A stretch of 12,800 nucleotides of DNA, from contig JAZIHH010000024.1 in NCBI GenBank assembly GCA_036678685.1, positions 1-12,800 on the forward strand. Reading direction: 5' to 3'. Below the pieces are notes generated by a model, which searched no databases, was not told the origin of the DNA, and was given only the letters and a program-made list of their open reading frames with translations. This document shows, one piece after another, positions 1 to 5,590 of this stretch. Within the stretch, counting starts at the first letter, position 1. Each line of letters starts with the position of its first letter. The translations under genes were made by a program, and so were the position numbers. Origin of the DNA: JAZIHH01 sp036678685 (GTDB lineage Bacteria > Bacillota > UBA4882 > UBA10575).

Positions 1-615
1 CCATCGTAAATCCTCAATCTGCCGTAGTTTGATAATTTTAAAATCTGAAAGCAGATTGTACACATCATCTAAATCACAGTAGAAATGTGGAAGAATACTG
101 CCATCCTTCTCCTGTTTTAGCCTGACATTTTCATCAATAATTTTGCTCCGTGGGTCGCTGAATGTGGGGTTATTCTTTGAATTGAGAGTCAGATACACTT
201 CGGCAGCTGGTTTCAGTACCCGGTACAATTCACCGATTGCAGCACGTATACCGGTGGAGTCCACGTGGTAAATTGAATGATAGGCCAGAACAGCATCGAA
301 ACTTCCGTCGGCAAAGGGTAGCATCGTTAAGTCGGCATGAACTGTATTTATCGCTAAACCCCGTTCGGCAGCTGTCTTTTCAAGCCGGCGGAGACCGCTC
401 ACTGATAAGTCCTGGGCTGTGACCTGAAAGCCGTTTGCCGCAAATAACAAGGCATGTCTGCCCATACCACACCCGAGATCCAATACTCTCTGGCGGCCTG
501 CCGCCTTCCACCTATTCACCAGGTAGTAGACATCTTCTGCTGGCTCATGCCAAAACGGTTCCGAAACCTTATCCCAGTTCCAATAGGCGTTTATGAGAGG
601 ACCTCTCTTTAACAT
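1..615 (-). CDS. Class I SAM-dependent methyltransferase (3' end outside window)
   Basis: Translating the minus strand from ATG at 615 gives 205 residues with no stop before the left edge, so the C-terminus is missing. A GGAGGTG ribosome-binding site lies about six bases upstream of the ATG. The protein shows the Rossmann methyltransferase signature: motif I VLDLGCGMGRH (about 44-54, SAM-binding glycine loop), the acidic end of strand 2 in TAQDLS (D69), ADLTMLPF with FADGSFD (about 94-107), and FDAVLAYHSIYH (about 106-117), followed by ELYRVLKP, the usual helix before strand 5. This matches the UbiE/TehB-like methyltransferase 11/25 group, usually 200-250 residues, so little is missing. The substrate cannot be told. 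It starts 27 bases after the stop of the hypothetical gene upstream and may share its transcript. It shows no link to the toxin locus. Confidence 0.9.
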   Translation of the reverse strand, partial: MLKRGPLINAYWNWDKVSEPFWHEPAEDVYYLVNRWKAAGRQRVLDLGCGMGRHALLFAANGFQVTAQDLSVSGLRRLEKTAAERGLAINTVHADLTMLPFADGSFDAVLAYHSIYHVDSTGIRAAIGELYRVLKPAAEVYLTLNSKNNPTFSDPRSKIIDENVRLKQEKDGSILPHFYCDLDDVYNLLSDFKIIKLRQIEDLRW

Positions 616-642
616 TTGACACACCTCCAAATTAAACGAAAT

Positions 643-951
643 TTAAAAGGAGACCTCAAGTGGAAAAGGTGGTCCCTTTAAGTTATATCTGGTTTCAAAA
701 CAAACCCAATCTTGAAATTCATAACTTTCTACATCAATGGCTTTAAATGAGCCAATCCTTTTTTTATTAATTGACATGTCTTTTTTGCTATTATCAAAAT
801 CTTGCTTTAAAAATTCTTCAGATATAACATCAACTATTTTGTATATGCGAGGGTCTGTAGTTAAGTCCGTATAATGGTGTAAAATTGGTTTCCTAAAAAA
901 GAGGGAGCCATTAACAAATTCCTCAGTTAGAATAGTAGTTGGACAAACCAA
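643..951 (-). pseudogene. Hypothetical protein, probably the 3' remnant of a longer gene
   Basis: The open frame encodes 102 residues from a TTG at 951. No good ribosome-binding site precedes it. The frame runs open to 979-981, already inside the 5' end of the IS256-type transposase remnant on the opposite strand. This suggests that the original 5' part was removed when that element inserted or the region rearranged. The remaining sequence is soluble, mixed charged and aromatic, ending ...PPFPLEVSF, without a membrane segment or a motif I recognise. Composition is AT-rich like the orphan cassette at 1434-1989 and unlike the GC-richer rhs core. It could be an immunity-type protein of a lost toxin, but this is only inferred from location. 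Whether it is expressed is doubtful. Confidence 0.45.
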
Positions 952-973
952 AATTCTAAGAGGAGGAATTTTA

Positions 974-1249
974 ATGGCTCAATACCAGATTACCGTAGAT
1001 CAAGAACTTTTGCACCGTCTATTTTTAGGCAATAACAAGGATTCAGATGTGTCAGCGCTATTGGAATCGGTATTGAACCAGATTTTGCAGGCGCAAGCCA
1101 CCGAACAGCTTCAAGCCGAGCCATACGAACGCACTGATAAAAGGAAGGGGTATCGTAACGGCACACGCCCGCATACACTAACCACCCGGGTGGGAACCAT
1201 AGCCTTATATGTTCCTCGTTTTCGTAATGGTCAGTTTGCTAGTGTATAA
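974..1249 (+). pseudogene. IS256-family (mutator-type) transposase, N-terminal fragment
   Basis: ATG at 974 has an excellent site (AGGAGG seven bases upstream). The 91 residues match the typical start of IS256-family transposases: MAQYQITVDQELL, then LLESVLNQILQAQATEQL, PYERTDKRKGYRNGTR, and TRVGTIALYVPRFRNGQF. Full-length members are around 400 residues with a DDE catalytic core. Here the similarity stops after RNGQF and the frame ends three codons later, so the whole catalytic part is gone and the product cannot transpose. The break near 1240 coincides with the apparent start of a second insertion-sequence remnant, suggesting nested insertion followed by deletion. The upstream end also lacks a recognisable terminal repeat. 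Confidence 0.85.
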
Positions 1250-1276
1250 TTAAGTTCGCAATTTTGAAAAGGAAAA

Positions 1277-1342
1277 GCCATCGGGACTCCGAAATGGTAA
1301 GTTGCTCAAAAAACAAACCAAAAGGAGTGTTACCCCGATGGC
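1277..1342 (+). promoter_or_regulatory. Fold-back hairpin covering ribosome-binding site and start codon of a transposase remnant
   Basis: GCCATCGGG (1277-1285) is perfectly complementary to CCCGATGGC (1334-1342). Inside it, ACTCC (1286-1290) pairs with GGAGT (1324-1328), leaving a five-base bulge. The right arm includes the ATG at 1338-1340 and the inner stem includes the GGAG ribosome-binding site. In an mRNA reading through from upstream, both would be paired. Insertion sequences such as IS10 and IS50 are known to block translation from impinging transcripts by this kind of structure. The same role here is inference. Confidence 0.5.
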
Positions 1343-1403
1343 CTACCATAAGAATACCGTAAATTTAGAAAAAATGCTATTGACATGCGCACGAAGGGTT
1401 AGA
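1338..1403 (+). pseudogene. 5' remnant of a second transposase-like gene
   Basis: From ATG 1338, preceded by AAAGGAG, about 20 codons read MAYHKNTVNLEKMLL and then CARR. This opening (a His-Lys-Asn-Thr-Val motif) resembles the start of IS4-type transposases, though the match is short and the family is uncertain. After about 1400 the frame continues to 1565 only as antisense of the small membrane protein gene on the minus strand, so the true gene stops at a breakpoint near 1400. The leader (about 1245-1337) is probably part of the same element. No right end is seen. Confidence 0.4.
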
Positions 1404-1433
1404 TTCTCAAATCTTTGCTTTATTTTTTATTCA

Positions 1434-1700
1434 TTAATATCTATAAATAATCTTGCCGCTTATTGCCAAGTAAAGATAGACCGCTCCAAATATCACAAAT
1501 CCTACTCCAAATACATAATTAATATTAGTAAGAATAGTTTCATCAAAATATTTCTTCAACCATGAATGCACCCAATAAGGTGACCAATCTTGAGGCGGGT
1601 CCACTAAAATTTTTAATTTCATTTTTGTTCCAACTATTAAAAATACACCAATGATAATAATTAATATTCCACCGAATATGGCCCGTCCTTTAATCTCCAT
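1434..1700 (-). CDS. Small two-helix membrane protein, candidate orphan immunity protein
   Basis: ATG at 1700 follows AGGGGTG about eight bases upstream. The 88-residue product has two hydrophobic helices, about residues 7-25 (IFGGILIIIIGVFLIVG) and 60-82 (INYVFGVGFVIFGAVYLYL). Between them is a loop of about 34 residues rich in Pro, Trp and Tyr, and the tail is short and basic. I do not recognise the family. The gene starts 25 bases after the stop of the orphan fragment at 1726-1989 and on the same strand. That spacing is typical of toxin-tip/immunity pairs, in which immunity proteins are often small and sometimes membrane-embedded. This role is inference from context. Downstream it runs into the insertion-sequence scars. 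Confidence 0.65.
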   Translation of the reverse strand: MEIKGRAIFGGILIIIIGVFLIVGTKMKLKILVDPPQDWSPYWVHSWLKKYFDETILTNINYVFGVGFVIFGAVYLYLAISGKIIYRY

Positions 1701-1725
1701 TATATCACACCCCTATTTATTAGCA

Positions 1726-1989
1726 TTACCATGGCCATACATTATACTGTTTATCAAGAAATTTCTCAGGCCTATAAAAACTAATATTGACCGGTAGAGA
1801 AAGTGAAGGTCCAGCCATAATCTTTACCCCACTAAATCCAGCACTTTTTCCACCTTCAGTAAACTTCCAAAATACACTAACACTTGTTTGTTTAGTCAAC
1901 CCTATTCCTGTCTCAATATCTCCTGAACCATATTGTATAAATGGACCTACTCCACCAATACTGCTGACAAAAGATTTGGAATAAACACC
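1726..1989 (-). pseudogene. Truncated 3' end of a gene, possible orphan Rhs toxin tip
   Basis: About 87 native residues remain. The open frame formally begins at a TTG (2001) inside the terminal repeat of the neighbouring IS21 element; from residue 5 on it is host sequence. The fragment is rich in Gly, Ser and alternating hydrophobic residues (SSIGGVGPFIQYGSG, GIGLTKQTSVSVFWKF, AGPSLSLPVNISFYRP), suggesting beta strands, and ends NVWPW. No catalytic motif is recognised. On the far side of the IS21 element there is a terminator and about 70 non-coding bases rather than the missing 5' part, so the gene was cut by more than a simple insertion. Because it lies downstream of an Rhs toxin-immunity unit and is followed by a small membrane protein gene, a displaced toxin tip is plausible but unproven. 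Confidence 0.45.
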
Positions 1990-2038
1990 TGTATTTGGCA
2001 AGTAGAAAATCTAGCATTCGGCAAATAATTTTTCTAGC
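1990..2038. repeat. IS21 terminal repeats, istB-proximal end
   Basis: Two related units sit in tandem: TGTATTTGGCAAGTAG...TCTAGC at 1990-2015 and ATTCGGCAAATAA...TCTAGC at 2016-2038. They are inverted relative to the pair at the other end and share the GGCAA and CTAGC blocks. These are expected transposase-binding sites. Confidence 0.75.
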
Positions 2039-2054
2039 ACCCTCATTTCCATAA

Positions 2055-2777
2055 TTAGCAATTAATGGTAGAGTGTTTCAGCCGGTAACTGGTGCCCGTA
2101 AAAACCAGCAAATGGCTATGGTGGACAAGTCGATCGATCAGAGCAGTGGTTAGTTTTTCATCATAGAAGATCCCATTCCATTTGCTGAATTCGATGTTGG
2201 TGGTGATAATCACGCTCCTTTGCTCATAACATTCGGAGATTACTTGGAAAAGTAATTGGGCTCCTAATTTTTCGAAAGGGATATAGCCCCATTCGTCACA
2301 GATTAAAAGGTCTGTTTTCTCTAATTGCCGAAAAACCTTTTTGATATTGCCGGCAGCTTTAGCTTCCAGTAACAGGTTAACCAATGTGGCTGTACGGAAA
2401 AACTTTACCCTTTTTCCGCTATTACAAGCCTCTATGCCAATAGCAGTAGCTAAATGGGTCTTGCCGGTGCCAGGTGGTCCATAAAGAATTAAGTTTTCTC
2501 TGTTTCCAATAAAAGCCCCGGTTTTAAGTGATTCCATCTCCAAGCTATTCGGAATTTGAATCTCAGCAAAGGAGTACCCGGCAAAGGTCTTAATTACCGG
2601 GAAACCAGCTTGTTTTAGTAATCGATTTTTCCTATGTATAGCTCTACGTTCAACCTCCATTTGGAGCAGTTTTAATAAAAACTGCTCATGAGTATCGGCT
2701 TCGATGGTTGGGTAATTTTCCACAAACCCTTGACCTAAGCGGAGCTCTCGACAATACTTGGCAATTATTTCTTGCAT
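2055..2777 (-). CDS. istB: IS21-family helper ATPase IstB
   Basis: This 240-residue AAA+ ATPase assists the IstA transposase in target selection and strand transfer. The family signature is clear: Walker A GPPGTGKT (residues 100-107), Walker B LLICDEWG (157-164, with D161 and E162), the sensor-type ITTN (191-194), and the arginine-containing DRLVHHSHLL near 215-224. Length is normal for the family (about 240-260). ATG 2777 has AAAGGAG seven bases upstream. The start lies inside the end of istA (13-base overlap), the usual translational coupling in IS21 elements. The product looks intact. The last codons run up to the terminal repeats. Confidence 0.96.
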   Translation of the reverse strand: MQEIIAKYCRELRLGQGFVENYPTIEADTHEQFLLKLLQMEVERRAIHRKNRLLKQAGFPVIKTFAGYSFAEIQIPNSLEMESLKTGAFIGNRENLILYGPPGTGKTHLATAIGIEACNSGKRVKFFRTATLVNLLLEAKAAGNIKKVFRQLEKTDLLICDEWGYIPFEKLGAQLLFQVISECYEQRSVIITTNIEFSKWNGIFYDEKLTTALIDRLVHHSHLLVFTGTSYRLKHSTINC

Positions 2778-4276
2778 GATACCGCTCCTTTCATTAAGAG
2801 TAGATCATAAAGCGCGGTATCGGTCGTAAAGGCCGGAAGTTGAGGCGTACTCTCTTTTAGCGTTAGCTCAGGCAGTTCAATTGTGGGATTGTTCATCCGG
2901 TAAAAGGTAAGCCAGATACTGTCCGGGTCGGATACTCCTTGGTCTAATGCCTGTTCAAAGGCGGAAGTTGCTGTTTCCAGATCTGTTTCTTCCACCATTT
3001 TGCGCAAGATGTTTAAAGAGGCCTTCTTCTGCGGGTAATGGCATTGCGCAAAGTATTCTTGGAGAATCTCCGGTAACTGATGAAAGAAAGCCGTGTATTT
3101 TAAGGCTGTTGGCCGTTTTGCCATCAGCTGTAGATAGGGGACCCAGTTCATCGCCTCTTGTTTTTTGCCGTATAAACGTTGATGTCTGATGACTTCGTGC
3201 CAATCTTCATCCATGACGATAATTTCCTGGGCGGTGGCTCTTATCCATAATTGTTTGCCGGCAAAGATAGGCGATGTTGAATACTGTTTGTTGTCAAATC
3301 TAACCTTGGCATATTTATCAGCTTTGACTTTTTCGTACCGGCCGATTTCAAACGGAGTTTCCGGTAAATTATACATCACCGCTAGATCTTCGGCAAACAG
3401 ATCGGCAATCAATTTTCCTTTTTTGTAATGCTTCCGCTGCATGTCCTGGACAGCCTTTTCGAGGAGGTCTTTATTAAACTCCTCAAGATCTTTGAACTCG
3501 GGAACCGGCACAAAAAAGTTCCGGCGGCTGTAACCGACTTTGTTCTCCACATGCCCTTTTTCTTGAGCGCGCGCTGGATTGCAAAAGTTCGTTTTAAAGC
3601 CATAATGCAGGGCGAATCGTTTAAAGTTTTCTGTTATTTCTCGTTTGCCGTATTCTAAGACCTTTTTTACGATGGTTGGCGGGTTATCAAACAAAATACC
3701 TCCCGGTATTTTACCTATATATTCAAAGATGTTCTTTAACCCGGTTTCGAGACATTCCAGGTTTTGGCCTTTGAAAACCTGCGTAAACCCGGCGTTGCTG
3801 TAGGGGAAAGAGAGTGTTAGATACAACCCGGTAAATCTTTCACCGTTTTCAATGAAATCAGCCTCCCCGAAATCCGCCTGGGCTTTCCCAGGAGAATGTT
3901 CAAGAGGAATAGAGCAATCATTATTGGTATATAACTCTTTTTTCTTAGCCGATACATAGTATCTCACTGTACGCTCAGAGACCTTGAATCCTATGCCATA
4001 CATCTCTTGCAAGCGGTCATATACTCGTTTGGCGGTATGTCTTTGCTTTGGTCTTTCTTTTAAATCATTGGTTAGCCATTCATCAATTATTGCCTTGTAG
4101 GGATCGAGCTTACTTTTTCGCCTTTGCTTGCGGCGAGCGATGTTGAAATCTTGTTTTTCGGCATATTTCTTTACGGTTTCGAAAGCATGTCCGGTCTCTC
4201 TTGCGATTTCCCTTAAAGATTGGCCTTTCCTATCACGCAAATATTTGATATGATTGATTTCGTCCATTGTCAACAT
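2765..4276 (-). CDS. istA: IS21-family transposase IstA
   Basis: This 503-residue DDE transposase cuts and joins the ends of the element. Residues about 18-40 form an N-terminal helix-turn-helix (SLREIARETGHAFETVKKYA), and a second DNA-binding region with a basic KQRRKSK stretch follows. The retroviral-integrase-like catalytic core has its triad visible: D135 in AQADFGE, D197 in ILFDNPP, and E244 in GHVENKVG. The C-terminal part contains the beta-barrel-like region usual for IstA. Two starts are possible. ATG 4276 directly abuts AAAGG. ATG 4267, three codons later, has AAAGGA at about eight bases and is slightly better placed. The gene overlaps istB by 13 bases. No frameshift or missing catalytic residue is seen. 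Confidence 0.96.
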   Translation of the reverse strand: MLTMDEINHIKYLRDRKGQSLREIARETGHAFETVKKYAEKQDFNIARRKQRRKSKLDPYKAIIDEWLTNDLKERPKQRHTAKRVYDRLQEMYGIGFKVSERTVRYYVSAKKKELYTNNDCSIPLEHSPGKAQADFGEADFIENGERFTGLYLTLSFPYSNAGFTQVFKGQNLECLETGLKNIFEYIGKIPGGILFDNPPTIVKKVLEYGKREITENFKRFALHYGFKTNFCNPARAQEKGHVENKVGYSRRNFFVPVPEFKDLEEFNKDLLEKAVQDMQRKHYKKGKLIADLFAEDLAVMYNLPETPFEIGRYEKVKADKYAKVRFDNKQYSTSPIFAGKQLWIRATAQEIIVMDEDWHEVIRHQRLYGKKQEAMNWVPYLQLMAKRPTALKYTAFFHQLPEILQEYFAQCHYPQKKASLNILRKMVEETDLETATSAFEQALDQGVSDPDSIWLTFYRMNNPTIELPELTLKESTPQLPAFTTDTALYDLLLMKGAVSCKK

Positions 4277-4365
4277 CCTTTCTTTACCCCCCTAATTTGT
4301 GTGATGGCTAATTAGAAGGGTAATCTTTTTTAAGGGTGCTGGCAATGGATTTTTTCCATTTTTCC

Positions 4366-4414
4366 GCTAGACTTCTATCTTGCCATTTGCTCTATTTCTA
4401 TTTTGCCATAAACA
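4366..4414. repeat. IS21 terminal repeats, istA-proximal end
   Basis: Read on the minus strand, TGTTTATGGCAAAATAGAA starts at 4414 and AGCAAATGGCAAGATAGAAG follows, ending in TCTAGC at 4366-4371. These match the units at 1990-2038 in inverted orientation and define the left end of the element, upstream of istA. Confidence 0.75.
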
Positions 4415-4487
4415 AAACCCGAATTAAGCAGCTTTTTCCTCCTTAGCGGACAGAAATTGTGAGAAATCTTCGGTCATATTATGTGGG

Positions 4488-4515
4488 AAAAAACACTACG
4501 AGAAAAACTCGTAGT
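4488..4515 (-). terminator. Rho-independent terminator of the rhs-immunity unit
   Basis: On the minus strand, ACTACGAG (4515-4508), a TTTTT loop and CTCGTAGT (4502-4495) form a perfect eight-pair stem. After one G comes a run of six T (4493-4488). It lies 20 bases past the stop of the HEAT-repeat gene. It should end transcription of the toxin-immunity operon before the IS21 element. Confidence 0.85.
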
Positions 4516-4534
4516 TCGTCAGGAGGCTTAGGGA

Positions 4535-5551
4535 TTATTGTAAATTATTGTAAATCTTTTTTAAAGCTTCTCTCGCAAGAAACTTGTTTCGAGGCGCTTC
4601 AAACCTCCTCTTTAGTACTTCTTCCAAATCTGCAATCGCATGTTCACTACCGATTGCTCCCAGGGCAATAATTGCTTCTCTTCTAATATCAATATCCTCA
4701 TGATAAATATACGGTATAAGAAATTCCGCATCACCTTGGTTCCCAATTTTGCCAAGGGCTTTAATAGCACTGATTTTAAGAATTTCCGAATGCTTTTTTT
4801 GTATTATTTCTTTTAATACATCCCTACTTGCTTCAACCTTTAATCTACCTAAATCTTCTATTACCGACACAAAGTGCACTTCTTGAATTAGGCCAATTTC
4901 CCCTTTAATTACTAAATTTAATTCCATAATTGCTTCGTCTATTTTATCTTTATTCAATAACACTTTCTGATCTGCGTTATTATTTTTTTTCTGTTCAGCC
5001 AAACGCAATGCTCCCACAATGGTCTCATGCTTTAAAGCCCACTCAGGATTTTTGCTTAAGTTTCTTAACTTATTCGTAGCTTCTTCCATTCTTAAAAGCC
5101 CTAATGCGTATAGAATATTATCAGATACTCTACGAGGACCTTTCTTTTCCAAATCAAGGAGAAGATGTTCAAAAACAGAGTCACCATAATTTACCAAGAC
5201 ATATGTTACTTCTTCTCGAAATGCATCTGTTTCATTTACCTCCTGATAATCTAACCAGTACAGTAACAAATTCCTTTTGGAATATAATAGATTTATTAAT
5301 ACCGGAATACTTGATTCATCACGAATTTTATCAATAGCATACATTGCTTCTCTCTTTACTTTCCAACTCAGGATAGAAGAAACTAATTTGTTAATTCTAT
5401 TTATATACATAATTCCTTGGTTTTCCATTTTTTCAATATCCTTTACAATCTTATCATTAATATTTAACCATAGTAAGAGTATTGCAAAAAGCAATAGAAA
5501 AACCAAAATCATTACTCCAATAACTTTAATTATAATAGATAGAATTTTCAT
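4535..5551 (-). CDS. Membrane-anchored HEAT-repeat protein, likely cognate immunity protein
   Basis: The start is placed at ATG 5551 rather than the upstream ATG 5569, because AGGAGG lies five bases before 5551. This gives 338 residues. Residues about 4-30 are a single hydrophobic helix (signal anchor, no lipobox), and the rest is a charged helical solenoid. Helix pairs of HEAT type are best seen at about 65-90, 113-135, 145-165, 225-250, 258-283 (AIKALGKIG) and 288-312 (REAIIALGAIGSE). HEAT/PBS-lyase-like repeats bind proteins, with no enzymatic residues evident. The gene begins 39 bases after the stop of the Rhs toxin and shares its terminator. Repeat proteins serve as immunity proteins in other polymorphic toxin systems. 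A solenoid tethered at the membrane, perhaps facing outward, would fit protection from a cell-wall-directed toxin. Topology and function are inference. Confidence 0.8.
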   Translation of the reverse strand: MKILSIIIKVIGVMILVFLLLFAILLLWLNINDKIVKDIEKMENQGIMYINRINKLVSSILSWKVKREAMYAIDKIRDESSIPVLINLLYSKRNLLLYWLDYQEVNETDAFREEVTYVLVNYGDSVFEHLLLDLEKKGPRRVSDNILYALGLLRMEEATNKLRNLSKNPEWALKHETIVGALRLAEQKKNNNADQKVLLNKDKIDEAIMELNLVIKGEIGLIQEVHFVSVIEDLGRLKVEASRDVLKEIIQKKHSEILKISAIKALGKIGNQGDAEFLIPYIYHEDIDIRREAIIALGAIGSEHAIADLEEVLKRRFEAPRNKFLAREALKKIYNNLQ

Positions 5552-5590
5552 TCGTTCCTCCTGGAGCATACCATTATTTTGAAACTCTAA

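Larger units (their letters stand above)
1990..4414 (-). mobile_element. IS21-family insertion sequence, apparently complete
   Basis: The element of about 2425 bp carries istA and istB and has ends of the IS21 type, beginning 5'-TG and ending CA-3'. The plus-strand end at 1990 reads TGTATTTGGCAAGTAG and the opposite end, on the minus strand from 4414, reads TGTTTATGGCAAAATAG. Each end carries a second, internal copy of a TGGCAA...TCTAGC-type repeat, the multiple terminal repeats expected of this family. Flanking bases are AAACACC on the left and AAACCCG on the right. They are similar but give no clean 4-8 bp target duplication, so the flanks may have been altered after insertion. Both proteins look intact and the element could be active. 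Confidence 0.88.

Noticed and set aside
1403..1416. Possible terminator AGATT-CTCA-AATCT followed by T-rich sequence on the plus strand
   Set aside because: Only a five-pair AT-rich stem, with the T-run starting after several other bases; too weak to call.
1302..1565. 87-codon plus-strand open frame as a real protein
   Set aside because: Codons after about 1400 are antisense of the two-TM membrane protein gene; only the segment from 1338 to about 1400 looks like a genuine gene start.
4343..4360. Palindrome AATGGA...TCCATT near the istA-proximal end of IS21
   Set aside because: A short AT-rich stem followed by few Ts; it may damp inward transcription but cannot be told apart from chance.
5552..5569. 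Upstream ATG at 5569 as the start of the HEAT-repeat protein
   Set aside because: No ribosome-binding site is placed for it; the AGGAGG falls after this ATG and is ideally spaced for the ATG at 5551.
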